Below, one piece after another: positions 39,345 to 50,278 of a DNA stretch of 64,000 bases (its first letter is position 1; each line of letters starts with the position of its first letter). The position numbers and the translations under genes are program-made. The stretch spans positions 1-64,000 of the forward strand of contig JAUIMF010000004.1 of the NCBI GenBank assembly GCA_030433415.1. The letters run 5' to 3'. Source of the stretch: Gammaproteobacteria bacterium (lineage in GTDB: Bacteria; Pseudomonadota; Gammaproteobacteria; Pseudomonadales; Halieaceae). Below the pieces are notes generated by a model that saw only the letters and a list, made by a program, of their open reading frames with translations, was not told the DNA's origin and made no database searches.

Positions 39345-39566
39345 ATGAGTGATCGCGATTGGGAAGCCGACGAGCCCGTCGATGAGCATGAGGCCCAGCC
39401 GGCGACAGACAGCGAGACCATTCTGATGGCGCTGGACCAGATCAGCCAGACCATCGACGTGATGACCAGCGTGGTCGGTCGCCTGCGTCATTTTGTTGAA
39501 GAGCAGGAATTCAGCGAAGAGGCCGCTGCGCGCGATGCCATGCGTCCGGGGCGGACGTTGCACTGA
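39345..39566 (+). CDS. Small acidic protein of unknown function
   Basis: A 73-residue acidic protein preceded by a GGGGGAG ribosome binding site. Residues 25-60 form one likely amphipathic helix (ILMALDQISQTIDVMTSVVG...), flanked by charged tails. I recognise no family. It lies 50 bp after nrdB and 8 bp before the next gene, so it is probably co-transcribed, and the good RBS and codon use support it being real. Confidence 0.65.
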   Translation: MSDRDWEADEPVDEHEAQPATDSETILMALDQISQTIDVMTSVVGRLRHFVEEQEFSEEAAARDAMRPGRTLH

Positions 39567-39574
39567 AGCGACCG

Positions 39575-40216
39575 ATGCGCCAGCGCATCAACCTGCTGCT
39601 GCTGATTGCGGCCAATCTTTTCCCCCTGGCGGGCGTACTGCTGCTGGACTGGGACGTGGGCGCCCTGGTGGTGCTCTACTGGTCAGAGAACCTGGTTCTG
39701 GGCTTTTACAACATTCTGAAAATGGTGTCCGTCAAGGGCATCCTCGCCGTCTTTCCCGCCCTGTTCTTTACCTTTCACTACGGTGCGTTCTGCGGCGTGC
39801 ACGGGTTTTTCATTACCAGCATGATGTTTGACTCTCCGGCGGGGTTCGGCAACGACGAGCCATGGCCGTTGTTCCTGGTGTTTATTCAGTTGCTGCTGGA
39901 TGTGATTGATCAAGTGCTGGCCCTTGCGCCCCAGGCCTGGCTCGTTGCCTTTCTGGGCCTGATGATCAGCCACGGCTATTCCTTCGTCAGCAACTTTCTG
40001 CTGGGTGGCGAACGGGACCGGGCGACGATACAGGGCCTAATGAACGCCCCGTATCAGCGCATCATGATTCTGCATGTGGCCATCATTGCCGGAGGATTTG
40101 GTGTGATGGCCCTGGACGAACCGCTGATACTGCTGTTGGTATTGGTGGTGCTGAAACTTGCGATGGACATCACCCTGCACCAACGTGAGCGAAAGCGCTT
40201 CGCCGAGGCTGCCTGA
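39575..40216 (+). CDS. DUF6498-like integral membrane protein
   Basis: A 213-residue membrane protein with about six hydrophobic segments. The N-terminal part with [19 protein letters not shown] and the [16 protein letters not shown] segment are characteristic of the DUF6498 family, whose function is unknown. Conserved polar residues (YWSEN, HYG, HG) inside membrane segments suggest a channel, enzyme or binding role rather than a simple anchor. It follows the small acidic gene closely. Confidence 0.8.
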   Translation: MRQRINLLLLIAANLFPLAGVLLLDWDVGALVVLYWSENLVLGFYNILKMVSVKGILAVFPALFFTFHYGAFCGVHGFFITSMMFDSPAGFGNDEPWPLFLVFIQLLLDVIDQVLALAPQAWLVAFLGLMISHGYSFVSNFLLGGERDRATIQGLMNAPYQRIMILHVAIIAGGFGVMALDEPLILLLVLVVLKLAMDITLHQRERKRFAEAA

Positions 40217-40353
40217 AGCACCAACGCCACATATTGACAGTGAATACATGGCGCGTTCATCATGCGCAGCCTACAATGCACCGCACCGTTCCGACGGTGC
40301 AGGTCCTTCGACCTTCACCACCCCATCCACCAACGTTTCACGGGAATCACGCC

Positions 40354-43694
<3,341 letters not shown>

Positions 43695-43719
43695 CACCAC
43701 GCCATAAGTATCGCCTAGG

Positions 43720-43848
43720 GCGACTGGGTGGGCACGCCGATGGGGCCCCGGCGGGTCGCCAAAAAGCGTCATCCATGACGGGCTCGGCAGCGTCCATCCA
43801 TGGACGCTGACGCCCGCCGGGGCCCCACCGGCGCGCCCACCCAGTCGC
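43720..43848 (-). repeat. Family B inverted-repeat element, copy B2
   Basis: The longest arms in the window: 43720-43755 and 43813-43848, 36 bp each with 34 paired. They enclose a 57-bp core (43756-43812) that, read on the minus strand, carries AGCGTCCATGGATGGACGCT, then GAGCCCGTCATGGATGACGC and TTTTTGGCG. That is the same core as B1 and B3 with compensated changes in the inner stem. It begins 25 bp after fadA ends and is inverted relative to B3. Confidence 0.95.
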
Positions 43849-43947
43849 TGTGCCAACCTTTGATCGCTGTGCCAACGATCGCGTAGAAGCGGGCGTGCCT
43901 GCGAATCCACGCGTAGCGGCACCAGCCACCGCCGCATCCCTACTACC

Positions 43948-43994
<47 letters not shown>

Positions 43995-44007
43995 CAAGGA
44001 GTTTGAA

Positions 44008-44032
44008 GGCTGCGGCTGCGGCTGCGGCTGCG
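44008..44032. repeat. Hexanucleotide microsatellite GGCTGC, about 4 copies
   Basis: Uninterrupted GGCTGC repeats over 25 bp, 13 bp after the GCTCGT array and 38 bp before the GGGTTC array. Confidence 0.95.
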
Positions 44033-44070
44033 TTGGGGATGGGAGCGGCTTCTGGGTCGGTTTCGAGTTC

Positions 44071-44166
44071 GGGTTCGGGTTCGGGTTCGGGTTCGGGTTC
44101 GGGTTCGGGTTCGGGTTCGGGTTCGGGTTCGGGTTCGGGTTCGGGTTCGGGTTCGGGTTCGGGTTC
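44071..44166. repeat. Hexanucleotide microsatellite GGGTTC, 16 exact copies
   Basis: Sixteen perfect GGGTTC units (96 bp), preceded by one GAGTTC. It encodes Ser-Gly repeats in one frame and Asn-Pro in the reverse frame, but I see no gene there. Perfect copies mean recent or ongoing slippage. Confidence 0.98.
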
Positions 44167-44210
44167 GACCAGAGCCTGGCCTCTCTCATGACTCGGGATC
44201 TAGCCTCGGA

Positions 44211-44329
44211 GCATGTTGTGTTGCGGAGCACTTGGAGCGGGCGTCGGTGTCCATGGATGGACACCGTCGAGCCTGTCATGGATGACGCTTTTTGGCGGCC
44301 CGCTCCAAGTGCTCCGCAACACAGCATGC
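44211..44329 (+). repeat. Family B inverted-repeat element, copy B3
   Basis: Arms 44211-44241 and 44299-44329 (31 bp, 30 paired) enclose a 57-bp core (44242-44298). The core has GGTGTCCATGGATGGACACC, then GAGCCTGTCATGGATGACGC and TTTTTGGCGG. The core is nearly identical to B2 on the opposite strand, but the arms are unrelated. It ends 132 bp before the amidohydrolase start. Confidence 0.95.
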
Positions 44330-44461
44330 GCCCATGCAATATCTCCAAGCCTGATGCTGGAAGGACTTGCATCCTACCAACCGAGCTCTACCATGAAGCA
44401 GCCCGTAGCAGCACACCCATGCACCACAACCCGAAATAACAAAAAGACAGAGGACCACACG

Positions 44462-45487
44462 ATGAACATCTTCCATGAGGATCAGGAAACCTGGCTCGCA
44501 CAGGTGGACGAGGAAGTGATCGACCCGGATCGTCCGATCATCGATCCCCATCATCACCTGTGGCCCGAAGTCATGGGCCACATCTACAACATCGAGGACT
44601 ACGCGCAGGACACGAACTCGGGGCACCGAGTCATCGGCAGCGTGTTCATGGAGTGCGGGGCGAGCTATCGCGAAGACGGTCCCGAACATCTCAAATCATT
44701 GGGCGAGACTGAATACGTCATGGCGCAGGCGGCGCGAGTGCAGGCCGAAGGACTGCCCACCCCGGTGCTGGGCATGGTGGGTCACGTGAGCCTGAGCGAT
44801 GGCGAACACCGCGAGGCGGCGATCGACGGACACCTCGAACTTGCCGGCGACTTCTTCAAGGGCATTCGCGATGCCGGTGCCTGCGCCCCGATGGCAGACC
44901 GCGAACAGATGGTGATCCCCTGGGATGCGCCCGAGGATCTGTTCCGGCAGAGCGAGTTTCGCAACGGTGTTCGCTCTCTGGGACACCGCGGGCTGAGCTA
45001 CGACTCGTGGTTCTACCACTTTCAGCTGAAGGACTACATTGACCTTGCCAATGCTTGTTCCGACACGGTGATGATCCTGGATCACTTTGCCACACCCCTG
45101 GGTACCGCCTCGTTTACGGGCGCCCATGACGAGATATTTCCCACTTGGCAGAAAGAGATGGACGAGCTCGCTCGCTGCGAAAACGTCTTTCTGAAGCTCG
45201 GCGGGCTGGCGATGCCGGATAACGGCTTTGGCTGGCATATTGCGGAGCGACCCCCGACGTCCGACGAATTCCTGGCCGCCCAGGGTCGCTGGTATCACCA
45301 CGCCCTGGATCGCTTCGGCGCCGAGCGCTGCATGTTCGAGAGCAACTTCCCGGTGGACCGTACGTCCCTGTCCTACCGGGTGTACTACAACGCCATGAAG
45401 AAGCTCGTAGCCGGCGCATCCGAAGCCGAAAAAACCGCACTGTTTACAGGAACCGCCGCCAGCGTATATCGCCTGACGCTGCCCTGA
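44462..45487 (+). CDS. Amidohydrolase-family (amidohydrolase 2) metal-dependent hydrolase
   Basis: A 341-residue TIM-barrel hydrolase of the amidohydrolase-related (PF04909-type) group. The metal-binding HxH is in IIDPHHHLWPE, with LDHFATPLG, FLKLGGLAMP and FESNFPVDR (catalytic Asp region) further on. This group includes lactonases and decarboxylases of sugar or aromatic-acid breakdown; the substrate is not evident. The ATG at 44462 gives MNIFHEDQETW; the frame upstream runs through element B3 and is not coding. It abuts the convergent thioredoxin-like gene. Confidence 0.88.
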   Translation: MNIFHEDQETWLAQVDEEVIDPDRPIIDPHHHLWPEVMGHIYNIEDYAQDTNSGHRVIGSVFMECGASYREDGPEHLKSLGETEYVMAQAARVQAEGLPTPVLGMVGHVSLSDGEHREAAIDGHLELAGDFFKGIRDAGACAPMADREQMVIPWDAPEDLFRQSEFRNGVRSLGHRGLSYDSWFYHFQLKDYIDLANACSDTVMILDHFATPLGTASFTGAHDEIFPTWQKEMDELARCENVFLKLGGLAMPDNGFGWHIAERPPTSDEFLAAQGRWYHHALDRFGAERCMFESNFPVDRTSLSYRVYYNAMKKLVAGASEAEKTALFTGTAASVYRLTLP

Positions 45488-46048
45488 TCAGCGCATCAGC
45501 AGACCCAGCGCCGTGAGGTAACCCATGGCGCGACCCGTCACGCGAAACTGCTGATCCAACAGGTAGTAGGTGGGATAGGCCTGCACCTGAAAGAGCGACC
45601 GGGTCTGTTCCGTGCCCAAAAGCACCGGATGCGTCAGGCCCGTCGCTTCCACGAATTCCTGCACCGCAATCCGGTCGCGGTAATCCAGCGCGATAACCAC
45701 GACGCGCGAACGCGTCCTATCCACATTCTGCAGATGAGGCGCGGTGGAGCGACAGATCCCACACCAGGGCGCAAAAAAGTAAACCAGCGTGTCGCGCTGC
45801 GCATCCGGCACCACCGTCATCGATGTGCCATCGAGCGTTGGCAGGGTAAATGGTGGAATCTGCACGCCACCGTCTGCCGGTAGCATGTCCCGGGTCTGCC
45901 ACCACAGCACCGCCGCGAACAGGGCCACAATAACGAGAATCTCCCGTCCCCAACGCCACAGCCGCGACGCAAAAAAGCGCGCTGTAGCGCCCTTCTGTGG
46001 TTGCGGTCCGATGGGTGCCGGCTCAGTTCTCGTTTGGGGATCAGTCAT
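45488..46048 (-). CDS. Membrane-anchored thioredoxin-like protein (TlpA/ScsD type)
   Basis: A 186-residue protein: a cytoplasmic tail, one membrane helix (about residues 33-50, ILVIVALFAAVLWW) and a periplasmic thioredoxin fold with the CxxC active site in FFAPWCGICRSTAPHL and the cis-Pro in VQAYPTYYLLD. This is the design of ScsD/TlpA disulfide oxidoreductases that handle protein disulfides outside the cytoplasm. Its stop is directly adjacent to the amidohydrolase stop on the other strand; its start is 92 bp from the divergent cyclase gene. Confidence 0.9.
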   Translation of the reverse strand: MTDPQTRTEPAPIGPQPQKGATARFFASRLWRWGREILVIVALFAAVLWWQTRDMLPADGGVQIPPFTLPTLDGTSMTVVPDAQRDTLVYFFAPWCGICRSTAPHLQNVDRTRSRVVVIALDYRDRIAVQEFVEATGLTHPVLLGTEQTRSLFQVQAYPTYYLLDQQFRVTGRAMGYLTALGLLMR

Positions 46049-46140
46049 CGTTCAGCGCGGTGTCCGTGAGTTTTCGTAGGTTACACTGCGACAACGGTCC
46101 ACACATGCCATCGCCCGCTGCCCAATAACAAGGAGAACCC

Positions 46141-46959
46141 ATGCCCTCCCAGGCCGCCAGCCATACCGCACAATTGCTGCAGAATCCTCGTCGCCGCATT
46201 CTTGATCTGTCCATCGCCATCGAGAATGACATCGCCTCGGACCCCGAGCCCTATCGTCCCGAAGTGATCTATCACCGCCACGATGGCACGCATGGCCAGT
46301 TGATGCCGTTTTTTCCCGGCCTCGAAAAGCAGGATCTGCCCGATGGCGAAGCCTGGGCCGTTGAGGAGTTGCGTGTGAATACGCACAACGGCACCCACAT
46401 GGATGCGCCATGGCACTACCACTCCACCATGGATGGTGGCGAGCGGGCCTGGACCATCGACGAAGCGCCGCTGGACTGGTGTTTTCGCCCCGGCGTGAAG
46501 CTTGATTTTCGCGCCTTTGATGATGGTTACGTCGCCACCTCCGCCGACGTCGAAGCCGAACTCGCGCGCATCGGGCACGAGCTGCAACCCCTGGACATCG
46601 TCGTGATCAACACCGGTGCCGGCGCCGCCTACGGCGAGCCCGACTACATCCACCGGGGCTGCGGCATGGGCCGCGAGGCCACGCTGTACCTGACCGAGCG
46701 TGGCGTGCGCGTCGTGGGCACCGACGCCTGGTCCTGGGACGCTCCGTTTCTGCACACGGCGCGCAAGTTTGCAGACAGCCAGGACCCCTCCATTATCTGG
46801 GAAGGCCACAAGGCGGGCCGGGACATCGGCTATTTTCAGATGGAGAAGCTCCATCGCCTGGACGAACTACCGGGTGACGGCTTCGAGATCTGCTGTTTTC
46901 CGGTGAAGATCAAGGGCGCCTCTGCCGGCTTTACGCGCGCCGTGGCGATTCTGCCGTAA
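46141..46959 (+). CDS. Cyclase-family hydrolase (kynurenine-formamidase-like)
   Basis: A 272-residue member of the Cyclase family (PF04199-type). The metal-binding signature HxGTHxDxPxH is present as THNGTHMDAPWHYHS, with an additional Asp/Glu/His set (RGCGMGREATLYL, EGHKAGRD). Relatives hydrolyse N-formylkynurenine or isatin-type amides, but this sub-branch is uncharacterised as far as I can tell. No other tryptophan-degradation gene is near, so kynurenine is not supported by context. Confidence 0.87.
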   Translation: MPSQAASHTAQLLQNPRRRILDLSIAIENDIASDPEPYRPEVIYHRHDGTHGQLMPFFPGLEKQDLPDGEAWAVEELRVNTHNGTHMDAPWHYHSTMDGGERAWTIDEAPLDWCFRPGVKLDFRAFDDGYVATSADVEAELARIGHELQPLDIVVINTGAGAAYGEPDYIHRGCGMGREATLYLTERGVRVVGTDAWSWDAPFLHTARKFADSQDPSIIWEGHKAGRDIGYFQMEKLHRLDELPGDGFEICCFPVKIKGASAGFTRAVAILP

Positions 46960-46987
46960 AAAAAGGCCGCCATTGAATGGCGGCCTT
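46958..46987 (-). terminator. Rho-independent terminator of the first TonB receptor gene
   Basis: A 12-bp stem, AAGGCCGCCATT (46963-46974) with AATGGCGGCCTT (46976-46987), followed on the minus strand by a seven-U tract from A residues 46958-46964. It serves the leftward receptor gene ending at 47032 and overlaps the stop region of the rightward cyclase gene. Confidence 0.88.
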
Positions 46988-47031
46988 ACGCGGATCAAGG
47001 CGGAGCATCACCCCACCCAACGAGCGTCATC

Positions 47032-49479
47032 TCAGAACCGATAGGTTCCCTGAATGGCGTAGGTCGCGGGACGGTCAAGGAACTTGTAGTAGCCCACGCC
47101 CGTGCCACCGGTCAGGGCACCCGCCAGCGGGCCTTCGCCACCGTAGGTCACCACATCTTCATCATTCAGGTTCTGGCCGATAAAGGCGATGTCCCACTTG
47201 CCACCCTGGTCACCCAGCGCCACGCGCAGGTTCAACTTGTAAAAGGAGTCCTGCACGCTGCGAGGATCCAGCGTCGGGTTGAAGGTGTAATCGTCGCTGT
47301 AGACCACATCCAACGTGGTACGCAGCTCGAGGCTGTCGCCCAGCGGCATCACGTAGTCGGCGCTCACCACACCCGACAACTCCGGCGTGTACTCCTTGCG
47401 CTTGCCCGTCGCATCGCAGGTCACGCCGTCGGGCTGAACCGCACCGGGATCAAGCACCTGCTGACCGAAGTAGCACTGGTTGTTCTTGAAGTCCGTGTAC
47501 TCAAAGTCCAGATAGGCGACGGAGCCGCTCAGCGTCAGACCCTGGGACACAGCCCAGCGACCATCGAGCTCCACGCCCTTGATCTCGGCTTCACCGGCAT
47601 TGCGCACATTAAAGCCCAGCACGCCGTCGAACTGACTGGTCTGCAGATTGGTGTACTCGGTGAAGAACACCGCGGCGTTCAGCTCCACAGAACCACCGAA
47701 GCGGAACTTGCCCCCGAGCTCGATGCTCTCGGCGGATTCGTCTTCGAACTCAAACACACCCGCGATATCCAGGCCGCGACCCAGGTTCTGGGCATTCACC
47801 ACCGCCGGGTCCGGATGGCCGTTGGAGCGGATGTCAAAGCCACCCGCCTTGAAGCCCTCGACATAGGTGGCGTAGAGCATGCTGTCTTCAAGAACATCTA
47901 CCTGGAACGTGACCAGAGGATTGAATTCCTTCTCGTCGCGCTGACCACTAATCTGGTCATAGGGCTCGATGCTGAAAGCACCGAACAGCGGATTCAAGGC
48001 CCAGAGCACATTCGGCGTCTGGCCCGTGGGGTCAACGGCGGGGAACTGCGTGCCGTCAGAGCCAATGTGGACCTGCCGCTTGGTGGCCTCTTTGTCTTCT
48101 TCGCTGTAGCGACCACCAACGATCAGGCGCATGCTGTCATTGATGTTCCAGGTGACCTGCGCAAACACGGCCCACATATCGCTGTCCTGGTCGGCGAAGC
48201 GATTGGTGCGAATATCGCGGAAAGCTGGGTTCAGAAGCCGCAGCAGGCTGTTGTCGGGCACGTTGATGCTGTCTTCAAAATCCAGTTCGTTGGTCTGGTA
48301 GAAGAAGCCGGCGATGTAATCAAGGGTCTCGCCGCCGGGTGACGTCAGGCGAATCTCCTGGCTGAACTGCTCAAACTGCTCATCCTGCAGCGCATTGAAG
48401 ATCGTTGCGCTGGTGAAATCACAGTCGCAATCCTGCTGAAAATCGTACTCCAGGTAGCCCGTGGTCGAGGTCAGCGTGTGGTCGCCCAGGGCGTAGTCAA
48501 TCGTCAGCACGAACACGTCTGAGCTTGTGTTGTGAAAATCGCCGTTGCCACCGCGCACGCGGTCGAGCTCGCCATCGATACCGCTATAACCGATCGGCGG
48601 CTGCAGTCCGAGCACGTTGTTGCCGATATTCACGAAGTTATCCAGCGCCGTGATGTAGTCCACACCAGCGCCCGTGCCTGCGAGGTCCTCGCGCACGATG
48701 CTCTGGGCCAGTTCGACATTCCGTCCCACATCATCGAATTCGTTGTGCTCGTACTTGGCGTGAATCGACAGGTCGTCCGTCGGCTCCCAGAGCAGCGAGC
48801 CGCGGAACACCTGCTCTTCTTCCTGCTTCTCGTCACCCCCAGTGAACGTGTTGGTGTAGGCACCGTCGAGGTCGCGATACATCAACGAGACGCGACCCGA
48901 GAGCGTGTCGGTAAGCGGACCCGAGAGCACTACGCGATAGTCCTGGCGATTCTCTTCGGATTCATAAAGTGCCGAGATCGAACCCTCGAACTCCTGCGTC
49001 GGTTTGGCGGTAATCATGCTCACGGCGCCGGCGATGCTGTTCTTGCCGAACAGAATCGGCTGCGGACCGCGCAACACCTCGACCCGCTCCAGGTCAAACA
49101 TGGGGGCCCGGGACAACTGACCACGGCCGTAGTAGATGCCGTCCACGTACATACCCGTCGACTGTTCAAAGCCTGGGTTGATCCCCGAGCTCACGCCACG
49201 AATGGTGATGTTGTTCGAGATACCGCTCTGGTTCATCGAGAAGTTGGGGATGTAAGTGGTGAGGCTCTCCAGATTGGTGATGTTGGCCTCGACCATGCGA
49301 TCCCCGCTCATGGCGCTTACGGAGATCGGTACATCCTGCAGGCTCTCGGTACGTTTCTGGGCCGTGACAACCACTTCTTCGAGCAGTTGGCTGTGGGCGA
49401 CGCCGGAAAAGCTCGCGGCAACGGCCGTAGCGAGGACCGTGCGGAGGTATGGGGCGGACTTGCGTTGCGGACGCTTCAT
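47032..49479 (-). CDS. TonB-dependent outer membrane receptor (1 of 3)
   Basis: An 815-residue receptor. Signal peptide (residues 1-30, cleaved near AHSQ), TonB box LLEEVVVTAQKR, plug domain with DVPISVSAMSG, NITIRGVSSG and the LERVEVLRGPQPILFGKNSIAGAV signature, then a 22-stranded beta-barrel ending in the C-terminal aromatic TYRF. No N-terminal FecA-type signalling domain. Receptors of this style import large or scarce compounds (siderophores, sterols, glycans, aromatics); no substrate can be read from the sequence. It is a single-gene unit with its own terminator. Confidence 0.93.
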   Translation of the reverse strand: MKRPQRKSAPYLRTVLATAVAASFSGVAHSQLLEEVVVTAQKRTESLQDVPISVSAMSGDRMVEANITNLESLTTYIPNFSMNQSGISNNITIRGVSSGINPGFEQSTGMYVDGIYYGRGQLSRAPMFDLERVEVLRGPQPILFGKNSIAGAVSMITAKPTQEFEGSISALYESEENRQDYRVVLSGPLTDTLSGRVSLMYRDLDGAYTNTFTGGDEKQEEEQVFRGSLLWEPTDDLSIHAKYEHNEFDDVGRNVELAQSIVREDLAGTGAGVDYITALDNFVNIGNNVLGLQPPIGYSGIDGELDRVRGGNGDFHNTSSDVFVLTIDYALGDHTLTSTTGYLEYDFQQDCDCDFTSATIFNALQDEQFEQFSQEIRLTSPGGETLDYIAGFFYQTNELDFEDSINVPDNSLLRLLNPAFRDIRTNRFADQDSDMWAVFAQVTWNINDSMRLIVGGRYSEEDKEATKRQVHIGSDGTQFPAVDPTGQTPNVLWALNPLFGAFSIEPYDQISGQRDEKEFNPLVTFQVDVLEDSMLYATYVEGFKAGGFDIRSNGHPDPAVVNAQNLGRGLDIAGVFEFEDESAESIELGGKFRFGGSVELNAAVFFTEYTNLQTSQFDGVLGFNVRNAGEAEIKGVELDGRWAVSQGLTLSGSVAYLDFEYTDFKNNQCYFGQQVLDPGAVQPDGVTCDATGKRKEYTPELSGVVSADYVMPLGDSLELRTTLDVVYSDDYTFNPTLDPRSVQDSFYKLNLRVALGDQGGKWDIAFIGQNLNDEDVVTYGGEGPLAGALTGGTGVGYYKFLDRPATYAIQGTYRF

Positions 49480-49625
49480 TGTAACTTCCTGTTTTGGAGA
49501 TATTTTTTTACGCGCAGAGGATTGCTCAATTACGCGGCGGGACGCGCAAAGGCTAAGACCCTTGCCGAGTGTTTAGAAGCGAAAAAAGCCCAAAACAATC
49601 CGGGCTGTCGGTGATCCGGCCGCTA

Positions 49626-49982
49626 TCAGTTCGCCCTGGGGTCCGGGTGCGTGCTGTAGTCAGGTGATTCCCCACACAGCAGGCGATCCACGTCCTCAAG
49701 CGCATCCAGCAGCCCCTGAATGGGCAGCCCCTGGCCACGAAAATATTCCTCTGCCATGGGCACGATGCCGCATTTTGCAGGCAGGGGTTCCTGCTCCGTC
49801 ACCAGACGCCGCATGGTGGGAATGAATATCCACTGCAGCCACTGGGGTAGCGTCAGCGTGTCTACGGCAAAGGGCTGTGTCGAGCTCAGAGCCGCTTCAT
49901 CAGGTGCCTCGTTTTCCCACAACGACAACGTACGCAGCTCCGCCTCAATGTCTATTAACGTGGCCGCTACCTGCGTGTGCAC
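49626..49982 (-). CDS. yqcC: YqcC family protein (DUF446)
   Basis: A 118-residue helical protein of the YqcC family, of unknown function, often encoded beside truC in other gammaproteobacteria. Family pattern: ELRTLSLWENEAPDEAALSS near the N-terminus, then PFAVDTL, WLQWIFIPTMRRL and LPAKCGIVPMAEEYF. truC is not adjacent here. It lies between two oppositely oriented TonB receptor genes. Confidence 0.9.
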   Translation of the reverse strand: MHTQVAATLIDIEAELRTLSLWENEAPDEAALSSTQPFAVDTLTLPQWLQWIFIPTMRRLVTEQEPLPAKCGIVPMAEEYFRGQGLPIQGLLDALEDVDRLLCGESPDYSTHPDPRAN

Positions 49983-50278
49983 TATTCACACTCTCCGAAT
50001 AAAAAACCCATTGTAAATCAAACAGTAATCGCAGGCCGAGGACTTTACGGCCGGTAGTTTCCCAGGGAACAAGTCGTTAAACTGAAGCACTGGCAAAAAA
50101 GAGATAACAAACTCACTTGTCAAAACACAATAAGAACAAGCCTGCCCGCTCAACTGATCCATTGCGACACGCTATCGCAGCGCGTCGAGCACCCCCCTTG
50201 CAGCACCGGGTGATCAGTTTGCTGTGGGCATCCGTATCACCTCGCACGAACCCATAACTCAAATTAAGGATTGTTCAG
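49983..50278. other. Noncoding gap upstream of the second TonB receptor
   Basis: A 296-bp, relatively AT-rich divergent region between yqcC and the receptor at 50279. It must hold the receptor promoter and leader, but I see no convincing -35/-10 pair, repressor site or hairpin. The receptor start is preceded by TAAGGATTG, an acceptable ribosome binding site. Confidence 0.6.

Noticed and set aside
40234-40277. TTGACA and TACAAT as a fadB promoter
   Set aside because: The two hexamers are 32 bp apart, too far for one sigma-70 promoter, and no second box pairs well with either.
40234-40353. Longer start for fadB, 40 codons upstream
   Set aside because: The extra residues are His/Pro-rich without family character, and the ATG at 40354 gives the normal FadB N-terminus.
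44213-44461. Longer start for the amidohydrolase running through element B3
   Set aside because: The extension encodes the inverted repeat; the ATG at 44462 starts a normal family N-terminus.
46420-46440. CCATGGATGG inside the cyclase-family gene, resembling the inner hairpin of family B
   Set aside because: It lies in a conserved coding stretch (STMDGGE), has no long arms and lacks the rest of the core.
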